DNA of 64,000 nucleotides from an uncultured beta proteobacterium (GCA_903875135.1 CAIQUZ010000109.1:62001-126000); one strand, 5' to 3'; counted from the first letter of the stretch, positions 8,749 to 17,793 are shown. Made by a program: numbers and translations. The notes: generated by a model not told the origin, from the letters alone.

Positions 8749-10356
8749 TTAAACTTCGACACCCTGGCTAATGAGGTACTCTTCGTAAGTTCCTGAAAAA
8801 TCAGTAATAGTTCCATCCATTCTGACTTCCAAGATGCGGTTGGCTAGTCCAGAAACAAATTCTCGGTCATGGGATACAAACACCAGTGTTCCTTTAAATT
8901 TCTCTAAAGCAATTTGCATGCTTTCGATCGATTCCATGTCCATATGATTGGTAGGCTCATCTAAAGCGAGAACATTATGGCGGCCTAGCATTAACTTACC
9001 CCAAATCATGCGCCCTTTTTCCCCTCCAGAAATGACTTTGACGGACTTGGTGATTTCTGGGCCGGAGAACAATAACCTACCTAAAATACTCCGAATCGCT
9101 TGATCATCATCGCCAGGCTTACCCCAAGAACTCATCCAGTCAGATAAGGTAGACTCATTCGGAAAACACTCATTGGTATCTTGTGGCATAACGCCTACGT
9201 CAGCATGTTCAGCCCATCGAACTTTGCCGTGGTCAGCTGTAATACCGTTGAAACGATCGCTAAGTATGGTGTTTAAAAGTGTTGTCTTCCCTGCTCCATT
9301 TTGCCCAATAATCGCAACTTTTTCGCCGGGTTGAATTGTGAGTTGAAAGTTGTTAAAAATAGTACGGTCATATTCTTTCGTAATGCCGTCACATTCAACG
9401 GCAATATTGTGTAAAACCTTTTCTAGCTCAAAACGAATAAATGGGTTTTGACGTGAAGAGGGTTTAATATCAGCAACTTCGATTTTTTCCAATTGACGTT
9501 GACGCGAAGTCGCTTGACGAGCTTTAGACTTATTCGCAGAAAACCTTCTAACAAAGTCTTGCAATTCAGCAATTTTATCTTTTGCCTTGGCATTGTCCGA
9601 CATCTGCTGTGAGCGCGCCTGAGCAGAAGCAAGCATGTAATCATCGTAATTGCCTGGGTAGACTCTGAGCGTACCAAAATCCATATCTGCCATATGGGTA
9701 CAAACTGAGTTTAAGAAATGTCGATCATGGGAGATAATCACCATGGTGCTATTGCGTTCATTGAGGACATCTTCTAACCAATGAATTGTATGAATATCTA
9801 AGTTATTCGTTGGCTCATCAAGTAAAAGAACATCTGGATCTGCAAATAAGGCTTGCGCTAGTAAAACGCGAAGTTTCCAACCAGGTGAAACAGCACTCAT
9901 TGGTCCCTGATGTTGATCAATAGGAACGCCAACACCTAGCAATAACTCCCCTGCTTTAGCCTCAGCGGTATATCCACCATATTCAGCATATTTGGCTTCG
10001 AGTTCGGCGGCGTGCATGTAATCGTCTTCAGAAGCATCAGGATTGGCGTAAATGGCGTCTCTTTCTTGGGCCACTCCCCACATTTCGGCATGCCCCATCA
10101 TCACCACATCAAGGACTCGTAATTCTTCAAAAGCAAATTGATCCTGCCGTAATTTACCCAAGCGGATGTTCGGCTCTAACATGACATGACCAGCTGAAGG
10201 CTCTAATTCCCCACCCAGGATTTTCATGAAGGTCGATTTACCGCAACCATTGGCTCCGATGAGTCCATAACGATTACCACCGCCAAATTTAACGGTAATG
10301 TTTTCAAACAATGGCTTTTGGCCAAACTGCATGGTGATATTGGAAGTTGCTAGCAC
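8749..10356 (-). CDS. ybiT: ABC-F family ATPase YbiT
   Basis: 535 residues with two ABC ATPase domains and no membrane segment. Walker A motifs are GANGCGKST near residue 34 and GQNGAGKTT near residue 350, with two [18 protein letters not shown] Walker B blocks. The sequence follows E. coli YbiT closely from start to end, including [14 protein letters not shown] and [12 protein letters not shown] proteins bind the ribosomal E site and act as translation factors. The start is a GTG at 10356-10354, giving the expected MLATSN N-terminus. An 81-base gap with a hairpin separates it from ldcA. Confidence 0.95.
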   Translation of the reverse strand: MLATSNITMQFGQKPLFENITVKFGGGNRYGLIGANGCGKSTFMKILGGELEPSAGHVMLEPNIRLGKLRQDQFAFEELRVLDVVMMGHAEMWGVAQERDAIYANPDASEDDYMHAAELEAKYAEYGGYTAEAKAGELLLGVGVPIDQHQGPMSAVSPGWKLRVLLAQALFADPDVLLLDEPTNNLDIHTIHWLEDVLNERNSTMVIISHDRHFLNSVCTHMADMDFGTLRVYPGNYDDYMLASAQARSQQMSDNAKAKDKIAELQDFVRRFSANKSKARQATSRQRQLEKIEVADIKPSSRQNPFIRFELEKVLHNIAVECDGITKEYDRTIFNNFQLTIQPGEKVAIIGQNGAGKTTLLNTILSDRFNGITADHGKVRWAEHADVGVMPQDTNECFPNESTLSDWMSSWGKPGDDDQAIRSILGRLLFSGPEITKSVKVISGGEKGRMIWGKLMLGRHNVLALDEPTNHMDMESIESMQIALEKFKGTLVFVSHDREFVSGLANRILEVRMDGTITDFSGTYEEYLISQGVEV

Positions 10357-10379
10357 GTTTTAACTCTGAAAAAGTATCG

Positions 10380-10404
10380 ATAGGAAATTCTTGAGGATTC
10401 CTAT
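10380..10404. terminator. Hairpin between ldcA and ybiT, possible weak terminator
   Basis: A perfect 7-base inverted repeat (ATAGGAA at 10380-10386, TTCCTAT at 10398-10404) with an 11-base loop. On the minus strand a run of five T follows about 6 bases beyond the stem, and on the plus strand TTTATC follows directly. It could end ldcA transcription or attenuate read-through into ybiT. The stem is AT-rich, so confidence is low. Confidence 0.35.
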
Positions 10405-10437
10405 TTTATCATTTACTTGATGAATGATTGGTTTGTC

Positions 10438-11391
10438 TTAGACCGTTTTTAAAGAAAATTGCTGATTTTCATAGTTGATCTGGCAATTAACTCCTACTGG
10501 CAATGTTAATTTATCGCGACAATGCCCAAAAGGAAGCTGAGTAAATATTGTGGTGGATGAGCCTATGAGCTTTAACTCATCTTGAATTCTCGTAATACAC
10601 GCATTTAAATCAAACCCGTTATCTAAAGAACTGAGTTGATAGGAGGAAAAGTCACCAAATAATACAGCCTGTTGACTACCAAGGATTCCAGATTGTAATA
10701 ATTGAAAAAGCATTCTTTCAACACGGTACGGTTGTTCATTGACGTCTTCAATAAACAATATACCATTTCTAATCAATGAGTTATCGGGGAAATATGAGGT
10801 TCCAAGTAAGCTGTTTAAGATGCTTAAATTACCACCCCAAAGTACGCCTTGAGCCTTCATATCCTCAGAGGTTAGTAAAGGAACTACCTGATTACTCGAA
10901 TAGTCTACCGTACTCCCCTCTACAGCTTTTAAAAAATGTTGGATGGTAAATTCCGACCGATCACTAGAAATGCAACCAAAGTCATAACCTAACATTGGAC
11001 CGGCGAAGCTTTTTCTACCTGTCTTAGCAAAAAGACCAATTTCTAAAGCGGTTAGGTCACTATGTCCAACAAAGAGTAAACCTTGATCAACGGCTTTGGC
11101 TAAGGCATCCCAATCAATCATTGGGAGCAATCTAGTTAAACCATAACCCCCTCGAACGGCAAGAGCAATACAAGGCCCTAATGTGGATACGATATGGGAT
11201 AGGGAGTTAATTTCTAAAGCTCGTTGAGCATCTTGACCTGCAAATCGCTCATGGGTGCGATCAATGCACTCCGTATTACGTACTTCAAAACCAAGCTCTT
11301 GAAGATATTCGATTCCCCGGTACATCGACGAAGTATCAGTTATTCGACCTGAAGGAGCAAAAAGAGAAATTGGGAAATGAGAAGGCTTCAT
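10438..11391 (-). CDS. ldcA: LD-carboxypeptidase, S66 family (LdcA)
   Basis: 317 residues. Removes the terminal D-Ala from tetrapeptide murein stems during cytoplasmic peptidoglycan recycling. The nucleophile is Ser111 in FVGHSDLTAL. The AVRGGYGLTRLLP block at 78-90 and FIEDVNEQPYRVERML near 212-227 (catalytic Glu) are S66 signatures, with the family His in PFGHC near 291. There is no signal peptide. It follows tadA by 9 bases on the same strand. Confidence 0.93.
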   Translation of the reverse strand: MKPSHFPISLFAPSGRITDTSSMYRGIEYLQELGFEVRNTECIDRTHERFAGQDAQRALEINSLSHIVSTLGPCIALAVRGGYGLTRLLPMIDWDALAKAVDQGLLFVGHSDLTALEIGLFAKTGRKSFAGPMLGYDFGCISSDRSEFTIQHFLKAVEGSTVDYSSNQVVPLLTSEDMKAQGVLWGGNLSILNSLLGTSYFPDNSLIRNGILFIEDVNEQPYRVERMLFQLLQSGILGSQQAVLFGDFSSYQLSSLDNGFDLNACITRIQDELKLIGSSTTIFTQLPFGHCRDKLTLPVGVNCQINYENQQFSLKTV

Positions 11392-11400
11392 CTGAACATT

Positions 11401-11901
11401 CTAACCTTTTGAAGATCTTTTCATCTTAAAAAAGTCTTGCAGTACTTTAGCGCAATCATGCTCCAAAAAACCGCCTTCAACCTGACAGTGATGGTTTAAC
11501 TGCTGGTTATCAAAGACATTGATCACACTCCCAACACAACCCGTTTTAGGATCGCTAGCACCAAAAAAAACGCGTGAAATTCGCGCATTCATGATCGCGC
11601 CAGCGCACATCAAGCAAGGCTCCAAAGTAACATATAAGGAGGTGTCGGGTAATCGATAGTTCTCTAATTGATGAGCCGCTTTCCTTAAAACCACAATTTC
11701 TGCATGCGCTGAAGGGTCATGAAGCCCAATCGGCTGATTATGACCACGAGCGAGCTCTTGATCTTGATAAACAAGCACTGCACCAACAGGAACTTCATCC
11801 AGGGTAGCGGCTTTTTGCGCTTCTTCAAGGGCAATGCTCATCCACAAAGCATGATCAGGCTTATTCCTCAAAAATATCAGCCCAACAATTTGGTGTTTCA
11901 T
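11401..11901 (-). CDS. tadA: tRNA-specific adenosine deaminase TadA
   Basis: Up to 166 residues. Converts A34 to inosine in the tRNA-Arg anticodon. The zinc/catalytic motif HAE is at 66-68 and PCLMC at 95-99 with C96 and C99 as ligands. The start is uncertain: the ATG at 11901 lies 41 bases inside queD. A TTG at 11871, which overlaps the queD end by 11 bases, would start just before the region that aligns with the usual TadA N-terminus. Either start keeps the complete catalytic domain. Confidence 0.95.
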   Translation of the reverse strand: MKHQIVGLIFLRNKPDHALWMSIALEEAQKAATLDEVPVGAVLVYQDQELARGHNQPIGLHDPSAHAEIVVLRKAAHQLENYRLPDTSLYVTLEPCLMCAGAIMNARISRVFFGASDPKTGCVGSVINVFDNQQLNHHCQVEGGFLEHDCAKVLQDFFKMKRSSKG

Positions 11902-12313
11902 ATAAGCGAAGCTTCTTCAGCTTGACTTGCCCATGATAAAAGTTATTGAACTTCGGTGAAAGAATGTCGAAGGCAATCTTTGCTAAGTTTTCAGCAGTTG
12001 GAACGCCATCCACCAAAGTGGTTTTATGATCTGGAATGCGGGCTAAAAAATCGACCATCATCTGGTCACTTTTAGCGACAAAAAAAGAATGATCCCATGA
12101 ATCAATCAGAAACTCTTGCATGATTGTTTTAATATGTCCAAAATCCATCAACATGCCCTCATCTGCGTCACCAACGCGCTCGATGATAGGACCACCCAAA
12201 GTCACTTCGATTTGATAACGATGGCCATGCAAATGGCGACATTGACCATCATGGTTAGGAATACGATGACCGGCATCAAACTCTAAATGACGGGTGATAT
12301 GGAATTGGCGCAT
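11861..12313 (-). CDS. queD: 6-carboxy-5,6,7,8-tetrahydropterin synthase QueD
   Basis: 150 residues. Second step of the queuosine/7-deazaguanine pathway, making 6-carboxytetrahydropterin from dihydroneopterin triphosphate. Zinc ligands are H16, H29 and H31 (motifs DAGHRI and HLHGH), the catalytic cysteine is C25, and a conserved WDHSFF occurs near residue 74. It starts 7 bases after queE and overlaps tadA at its end, so queE-queD-tadA-ldcA looks like one transcript. Confidence 0.95.
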   Translation of the reverse strand: MRQFHITRHLEFDAGHRIPNHDGQCRHLHGHRYQIEVTLGGPIIERVGDADEGMLMDFGHIKTIMQEFLIDSWDHSFFVAKSDQMMVDFLARIPDHKTTLVDGVPTAENLAKIAFDILSPKFNNFYHGQVKLKKLRLYETPNCWADIFEE

Positions 12314-12320
12314 GGGTTTC

Positions 12321-12986
12321 TTATGGGAGGTTTAATAATTTATGCTGTTGCGTGCTTAAGCGCCACAAGGGACGCTCTTTACATAACTGCACTGCCAAAT
12401 GGAGATGGCTTACTAGGGCAGGACTATCCATCGCCTGCAAATAAAAATGTTCAAAATTCATTTGCTCAAAACGTTTCATTTGTTGAATGATATGACTTTT
12501 GTTGGGGATTGAGTGATGCTGCGGAACAATATATTTAATTTCATTCGCTTGCAATAAAGCAAGCACACTGCCATCCTTCGGGCTGATACATATCCAATCA
12601 ATACCCTTGGGTGGTTGAATCGTTCCATTGGTCTCAATAGCAACCTGAAAGTGCAATTTTTTTATCGCTTGAATTAAATCAACATCCAACTGCAATAGAG
12701 GTTCACCACCGGTAAAAATTACGTATCGCTGACTCATGGATCGATTCATGGATTGCCATTCATCTTGAATGGCCAAAGCTAATTCCTCGGCTGAAGGAAA
12801 TTTCCCCCCTCCTGAGCCATTCGTCCCCACAAAATCGGTATCACAAAATTGACAAATAGCCTGTGATCGATCCTCTTCCCTCCCACTCCAAAGATTACAT
12901 CCTGTAAAACGACAAAACACAGCGACTCGACCGGCATGTGTACCCTCACCCTGCAAGGAACTAAAGATTTCTTTTACTGTATACAT
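12321..12986 (-). CDS. queE: 7-carboxy-7-deazaguanine synthase QueE (radical SAM)
   Basis: 221 residues. Radical-SAM ring-contraction enzyme making 7-carboxy-7-deazaguanine. The N-terminal EIFSSLQGEGTHAGR is a QueE signature. The cluster cysteines are C30, C45 and C48, a CX14CX2C spacing instead of CX3CX2C, which is the known variant of Burkholderia multivorans QueE. The TGGEPLLQ motif lies near residue 92. queC is not in the window. No preQ1 riboswitch is visible in the 80 bases upstream. Confidence 0.95.
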   Translation of the reverse strand: MYTVKEIFSSLQGEGTHAGRVAVFCRFTGCNLWSGREEDRSQAICQFCDTDFVGTNGSGGGKFPSAEELALAIQDEWQSMNRSMSQRYVIFTGGEPLLQLDVDLIQAIKKLHFQVAIETNGTIQPPKGIDWICISPKDGSVLALLQANEIKYIVPQHHSIPNKSHIIQQMKRFEQMNFEHFYLQAMDSPALVSHLHLAVQLCKERPLWRLSTQQHKLLNLP

Positions 12987-13066
12987 AGACCTATATTTTA
13001 AACTTGATCACCATAAATACTTTTAATTCATAATAGAAATACTAAAGAGACTGTTTTAAGGACAAA

Positions 13067-13855
13067 ATGACGAATTTTGAACCATCACCCCATATTCATC
13101 AAAAGATTAAAGATCATATTCTTGAGCTCGAAATTGATCGAAGAGATAAGAAAAATGCTTTAACCGATCGGATGTATCAGACATTATCAAGAGCTTTATC
13201 TGATGCACAGGTCAATCCAGACATTCGCGTCATCTTTCTTCATGGCCAAGCTGATTTGTTCACTTCGGGGAATGATTTAAAAGACTTTATGGAACTCGAT
13301 TTACGTCAAGGTTCTGCAGCCGTAGATTTTTTGCATCTTATTGCTAGTTATTCAAAACCATTGATTGCCGCGGTAGGAGGCCCCGCGATTGGTATCGGAA
13401 CGACACTGCTTTTACACTGTGATCTGGCTCTTGCCTCTGAAGAGGCTATCTTTCAAATGCCATTTATTAATTTAGGTGTTTGTCCTGAAGGTAGCTCCAG
13501 TTTTCTATTACAACAAAGTGCAGGTCAAAAATTAAGTAATGAGCTATTGCTTTTAGGTGAGGTTTTTAATAGCCAGGTTGCCAAACAAGCTGGCTTAATT
13601 AATCACATCTACAACGCCTCAGAAATTATTGCTCAAGGGTGGGAGTTGTGTAAAAAAATGGCTTCCAAGCCTCAAGACTCTATGAGAACAACTAAAGCTC
13701 TCATCAAAGCGCATCAATCAGGGCAAATCCAAGAGGTGATAGACAATGAATTTGAGCAATTTGCACGATTACTTCAAACTCCTGCGGCAAAAGAAATCAT
13801 GACGGCTATTTTAGAAAAAAGATCTCCTAATACGGCACTCTATCAATCATCTTAA
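13067..13855 (+). CDS. Enoyl-CoA hydratase/isomerase family protein, probably isomerase-type
   Basis: 262 residues of the crotonase superfamily. The oxyanion-hole blocks are TSGNDLKDF at 66-74 and AVGGPAIGIGTT at 102-113. Only one of the two catalytic glutamates of true hydratases is seen, E141 in CPEGSSS. The position of the other is a threonine (T113). A single glutamate with the PEGSSS block resembles delta3,delta2-enoyl-CoA isomerases, so isomerase is more likely than hydratase. It is the first gene of an eight-gene plus-strand operon, with a weak AGGACA ribosome site. Confidence 0.85.
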   Translation: MTNFEPSPHIHQKIKDHILELEIDRRDKKNALTDRMYQTLSRALSDAQVNPDIRVIFLHGQADLFTSGNDLKDFMELDLRQGSAAVDFLHLIASYSKPLIAAVGGPAIGIGTTLLLHCDLALASEEAIFQMPFINLGVCPEGSSSFLLQQSAGQKLSNELLLLGEVFNSQVAKQAGLINHIYNASEIIAQGWELCKKMASKPQDSMRTTKALIKAHQSGQIQEVIDNEFEQFARLLQTPAAKEIMTAILEKRSPNTALYQSS

Positions 13856-13865
13856 AATACTGATC

Positions 13866-14321
13866 ATGTCAAATTATGTTATTCCTGAAGGATTTAGTCT
13901 TCACCCCATGTCTGCAGAGGCTGAAAAGTTTTTAACTATCCTAGGACCTTGGTACTTCAAGAATCAAGAACATGAAAATGGTAAAGTAGAAAAAATATTT
14001 GGTATTTATATCGAAGATCGTCATACGAATATTTGGGGATCAGCTCATGGTGGGATGCTAATTTCCATGGCAGATTCAGCATTAGGTTATAACCTTTCAA
14101 GAGCGACAAGTCCTCCCCAAAAACTGGTTACAGTTCATTTAAATGCCGATTTTATCGCGAGTCCAAAACCGGGTGATTGGGTCCGTACTGAGATGAAGAT
14201 TCATAAAATTGGTGCAAAAATGAGCTTTGCGGACTGTTATTTAAAAGTCGGTGAAAAATTAATTCTAAGAACGAGTGGCGTTTTCACTGTTCTTCAACGT
14301 TTACAAAAAGTGAGTTCTTAA
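13866..14321 (+). CDS. PaaI-family hotdog thioesterase
   Basis: 151 residues. The hotdog block NIWGSAHGGMLISMADSALG near residues 56-75 matches PaaI-type thioesterases. It is only 10 bases after the crotonase gene and 6 before a MaoC dehydratase. It probably hydrolyses an intermediate or a dead-end CoA ester of the pathway. Substrate not deducible. Confidence 0.88.
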   Translation: MSNYVIPEGFSLHPMSAEAEKFLTILGPWYFKNQEHENGKVEKIFGIYIEDRHTNIWGSAHGGMLISMADSALGYNLSRATSPPQKLVTVHLNADFIASPKPGDWVRTEMKIHKIGAKMSFADCYLKVGEKLILRTSGVFTVLQRLQKVSS

Positions 14322-14327
14322 AAAGCA

Positions 14328-14804
14328 ATGACAACACAAAATCCACCAACAAAATTTTATTACTGGGAAGATTTTTTTCTAAATCAAACCATTGAATGTG
14401 GTCCATATACGGTCACAGAAGAAGAGATTTTAGAATTCGCTCAAAAATATGACCCCCAGAGGTTCCATGTGAATAAGGATTCTGCTGAACTGACGATCTT
14501 TAAAGGTCTGATTGCCAGCGGATGGCAAACGGCTGGTCTAATGATGCGGATGGTCTGTGATGGCTTTATGTTAAGTTCCTCCAGTACAGGCTCTCCCGGT
14601 ATCGATAGTTTGAAATGGCTCAAGCCCGTTCGCCCCGGAGACACTCTAAAAACTGTCGTTGAAGTATTAGAAACGCGTGCCTTAAATAGTAAACCAACAA
14701 TCGGTATGGTTAAAACACGGTGGAGTTGCTATAACCAACATGATGAATTGACGACGACAATCGAGGCTTGGAATATGTTCGAAAAACGTCCAGTGAGCGT
14801 TTAA
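14328..14804 (+). CDS. MaoC-like dehydratase
   Basis: 158 residues, a single hotdog domain. The catalytic Asp/His pattern of the (R)-specific hydratase-2 family is seen in YDPQRFHV near 43-50, followed by GLIASGWQTAGLMMRM near 63-78. Members hydrate 2-enoyl-CoAs or dehydrate 3-hydroxyacyl-CoAs, for example mesaconyl or beta-methylmalyl derivatives. Gaps of 6 and 3 bases to its neighbours place it firmly in the operon. Confidence 0.9.
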   Translation: MTTQNPPTKFYYWEDFFLNQTIECGPYTVTEEEILEFAQKYDPQRFHVNKDSAELTIFKGLIASGWQTAGLMMRMVCDGFMLSSSSTGSPGIDSLKWLKPVRPGDTLKTVVEVLETRALNSKPTIGMVKTRWSCYNQHDELTTTIEAWNMFEKRPVSV

Positions 14805-14807
14805 CTG

Positions 14808-15539
14808 ATGATTAAACTTCATGTTTTAACGAACAAGGCGGAATTAAAAAAAGAACAGCTAGAGAATAAAATTGTCATTGTTCTGGATATCTTGATTGCA
14901 ACAACATCAATCGTCACCGCACTGGCCAATGGTTGTCATCGAGTTGTTCCCGTAAGAAACTATCATGAAGCCCTTAGTTATAAAGATAATCCCGAATTTT
15001 TAGGATATAAATTCTCTGGTGAGCTTAACGCTGATACCTTATCGGGATTTATTCAGCCCACTCCAATTGCCCTCTTAGAGTCTGGAATGACTGATCAGAA
15101 TCTAGTCTATTGCACTACGAATGGAACGGTTGCCCTTTCAGATTGTAAAGAGGCCAAAGAAGTTTATGTGGGCAGTTTGCTAAATACCCAGGCCATTATT
15201 GATCGGATGAAGTTAAATAATTCTGAGCGCAGTATTCTTATAGTGTGCTCTGGTTCAAGTGATCAATTTAATATTGAAGATTTTTATGGGGCCGGCTTTT
15301 TTGTTCAAAGCTTAATCGATTCTTACCCTGCCAACTCCTTTGATCTTTCTGATAGTTCTCATGCCGCTAGGATCTTTCATGCGAGTGGAACAGCCTTAGA
15401 GCTTTTAAATCTTTCTCGAGTCGGTCAACTTCTGAATGATCGTGCCTGGGATCAAGAAGTAAAATTTGCGGCACAAAAAAATATCTATCCCGTTGTGCCT
15501 AAGCTAAGCTCCCAAGGTTATGTTGAGTTATCTTTCTGA
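14808..15539 (+). CDS. Divergent 2-phosphosulfolactate phosphatase (ComB) family protein
   Basis: 243 residues with the overall ComB pattern: VLDILIATTSIVTALANG near 26-43, VYCTTNGTVAL near 101-111 and EDFYGAGFFVQSL near 156-168. The usual DVLRATT is here DILIATT (Arg lost), GERGG is GELNA, and GFDxGNSP is GFIQPTPI. Several polar active-site residues recalled for the family are therefore missing. ComB acts in coenzyme M/sulfolactate metabolism, and nothing else here suggests that pathway. The active role in this acyl-CoA operon is unknown. The stop overlaps the next ATG by one base. Confidence 0.75.
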   Translation: MIKLHVLTNKAELKKEQLENKIVIVLDILIATTSIVTALANGCHRVVPVRNYHEALSYKDNPEFLGYKFSGELNADTLSGFIQPTPIALLESGMTDQNLVYCTTNGTVALSDCKEAKEVYVGSLLNTQAIIDRMKLNNSERSILIVCSGSSDQFNIEDFYGAGFFVQSLIDSYPANSFDLSDSSHAARIFHASGTALELLNLSRVGQLLNDRAWDQEVKFAAQKNIYPVVPKLSSQGYVELSF

Positions 15540-16396
15540 TGAATAAATATCCTGTGCAACTTCAAAATGGAACCGCAGTCATTACTGGGGCAGCAAACGG
15601 TATTGGCCTAGAAATTGCGAAGCACGCTCATCAACTGAACATGAATCTGGTGCTTGCCGATATTAATTTCGATCAATTATTACGTTTTAAAGAAGACCTG
15701 CTTCTCACTGAATCTAAAACGCTGCTATTAAAAACGGATGTGAGTCAAGAGGCAGAAATAGAACATCTCTGTATAAAGGCCTATGAGAAGTTTGGGAGCG
15801 TTGAGCTACTTTGCAATAATGCTGGCGTTAGTTTAAATCGATTAAGCTGGAAGCATTCTCATCAAGATTGGGAATGGTTAATGAATGTCAATCTGTTTAG
15901 TGTCGCTCATGGGATACGATATTTTGTCCCACGTATGCTAGAACAAGGAACTCCTGCGTATATTGTTAATACAGCCTCTGCTGCAGGATTGCTCAGTACG
16001 CCGGGCATGGCCGCATACAACGCTTCTAAACATGCAGTTGTTACTTTAAGTGAAACACTCTTTCAGGAGCTCCACTCTATCGATGCGAAAATTCATGTTT
16101 CTGTGCTTTGTCCAGCATGGGTTCCTACCCAAATCCACTTGGCACAAAGAAATCGTCCTGAGCGCTTTGGCGCACATCAAGACCCTAGTGATCCCGTGTC
16201 CCTTCAATATGAAGACCGCATGTCAAATGCGGTTCAGGCTGGCAAAATGTCGGCCAGTGAGATTGCTGATGAGGTTTTTCAAGCTATCGAGAAACAGCAG
16301 TTTTATATTATTCCACACAGGAAAATCAATTCATTGATTGAGCAACGACATCACGAAATTACTCATCTCCAAAATCCAAAGGTATCCGTATCATGA
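15539..16396 (+). CDS. Short-chain dehydrogenase/reductase
   Basis: 285 residues of the classical SDR fold. The nucleotide-binding motif is TGAANGIG at 16-23, with NNAGVS near 95-100 and the catalytic set S147, Y160 and K164 (YNASK). An acidic residue at the end of beta-2 (LADIN) suggests NAD preference. It probably oxidises a hydroxyacyl or alcohol intermediate. It overlaps the upstream gene by 1 base and the downstream reductase by 4. Confidence 0.93.
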   Translation: MNKYPVQLQNGTAVITGAANGIGLEIAKHAHQLNMNLVLADINFDQLLRFKEDLLLTESKTLLLKTDVSQEAEIEHLCIKAYEKFGSVELLCNNAGVSLNRLSWKHSHQDWEWLMNVNLFSVAHGIRYFVPRMLEQGTPAYIVNTASAAGLLSTPGMAAYNASKHAVVTLSETLFQELHSIDAKIHVSVLCPAWVPTQIHLAQRNRPERFGAHQDPSDPVSLQYEDRMSNAVQAGKMSASEIADEVFQAIEKQQFYIIPHRKINSLIEQRHHEITHLQNPKVSVS

Positions 16397-17370
16397 AAGC
16401 CCTTTTATGTGAATCGTTTGGTCCTATTAGTCATTTAAAAATTAAAGACCTAGCAGACCCTATTCCGACAGCACAACAAGTAATTGTCGACGTTGCTTAT
16501 TCAGCGGTTAATTTTCCAGATGCTTTAATGGTTCAAGGACTTTATCAAACTAAGCCACCTTTCCCTTTTTCACCAGGCCATGAAATCTCCGGTATTGTCA
16601 GCACTGTCGGTTCAGATGTGACGCATTTAAACATTGGCGATCGTGTATTTTGTGCTCCAAGTTACGGTGGATTTGCTCAGAAAATTGCTGTGAATGCTCA
16701 ACTAGTCATTCCACTTCCAGATGAAATTCCTTTAGATATTGGTGCTGCCGTGACTTTGACATACGGAACATCTTTACATGCGTTAAAAAATATCGCTAAA
16801 GTACAAGCTGGTGAAACGGTTCTCATTTTAGGAGCCTCAGGGGGCGTTGGATCAGCGGCGATAGAGTTAGCCAAAATATTTGGCGCAAAGGTCATTGCTT
16901 GTGCATCTTCAAAAGAAAAACTGGAGATTTGCCAACAGCTTGGTGCTGATGAGTTGATTGATTATGAAACCGATGATCTTAAATCCAAAATAAAAGAGCT
17001 TACACATCAACAAGGCTGTGATGTTGTCTATGACCCTGTTGGTGGAAAATACGCTGAAATAGCCCTGCGTGGACTTGGTTGGAGGGGACGTTACTTAGTT
17101 GTAGGTTTTGCCGCAGGTGAAATTCCTAAAATTCCCCTCAATCTTGCATTACTATCCGAGAGAAATATTATGGGTGTCTTTTGGGGGGATTGGGTCAGAA
17201 GAAATCCACAAGAGCATATTCAGAGCATGCGGTATATCACTGAATTAATCAGTTCAAAAGCGATCAAACCTTTGATTACCAAAACATTTGCTTTCGAAGA
17301 TGCGGCAAGTGCAATTGAGCATTTAGCATCTCGAAAAGCAACTGGTAAGGTTGTTGTTAAAGTGAACTAG
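16393..17370 (+). CDS. NADPH:quinone oxidoreductase-like MDR protein
   Basis: 325 residues, zinc-free medium-chain dehydrogenase/reductase. The GroES-like N-terminal half has FSPGHEISGIV near 58-68. The Rossmann half has LGASGGVGSAAIELAKIFGA near 140-159 and CASS after the second strand. The structural-zinc cysteines of alcohol dehydrogenases are absent. It resembles QorA/enoyl-reductase proteins such as those associated with acyl-CoA degradation. Its ATGA overlap with the SDR indicates coupling. Confidence 0.92.
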   Translation: MKALLCESFGPISHLKIKDLADPIPTAQQVIVDVAYSAVNFPDALMVQGLYQTKPPFPFSPGHEISGIVSTVGSDVTHLNIGDRVFCAPSYGGFAQKIAVNAQLVIPLPDEIPLDIGAAVTLTYGTSLHALKNIAKVQAGETVLILGASGGVGSAAIELAKIFGAKVIACASSKEKLEICQQLGADELIDYETDDLKSKIKELTHQQGCDVVYDPVGGKYAEIALRGLGWRGRYLVVGFAAGEIPKIPLNLALLSERNIMGVFWGDWVRRNPQEHIQSMRYITELISSKAIKPLITKTFAFEDAASAIEHLASRKATGKVVVKVN

Positions 17371-17397
17371 TTTTTAAATGAAATGAGAGAGTAGAAA

Positions 17398-17793
17398 TTG
17401 AAAAAAGAATATTTCGGTATCCACGTGCCCTTTATTGCTCATCTTGGAGTCGAGGCAGTCGAAATTGCAGAAGGTGAAGTCGAAGCAGTATTAGAACTAC
17501 AACCTCATCATTGCAACCCTTTAGGATATTCTCATGGGGGTGTAATGATGACCCTCCTTGATTTTACGATGGCTATGTCAGCAAAAACAAAGGCAAAGCA
17601 TCAGGGAGTTGGTTTGACTGTTGATATGTCAATTGCCTTTATGAAAGGTGGTCAAGATAAATTAACCGTTCGAGGTAAAGTGCTTCGAAGCGGTAAATCT
17701 ATCCATTTTTGTGAGGCAACAGCACATGATGTTACTGGTGAAATGGTTGCAAAAGCGATGGGGACTTTTAAATTGGTTGATCTTAAAAAATAA
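17398..17793 (+). CDS. PaaI-family hotdog thioesterase (TTG start)
   Basis: 131 residues. The motif HHCNPLGYSHGGVMMTLLDFT near residues 37-57 matches PaaI thioesterases, with catalytic-region Asp in LLDF. The only in-frame start that fits is TTG at 17398, preceded by an AGAGAG purine stretch. An upstream ATG at 17383 is closed by TAG within four codons. It is the second thioesterase in the operon, and its stop overlaps the next ATG by one base. Confidence 0.88.
   Translation: MKKEYFGIHVPFIAHLGVEAVEIAEGEVEAVLELQPHHCNPLGYSHGGVMMTLLDFTMAMSAKTKAKHQGVGLTVDMSIAFMKGGQDKLTVRGKVLRSGKSIHFCEATAHDVTGEMVAKAMGTFKLVDLKK

Noticed and set aside
12987-13066. Possible preQ1 riboswitch upstream of queE
   Set aside because: Only 80 bases are available and the aptamer consensus (a stem followed by the conserved A-rich tail) is not seen on the minus strand.
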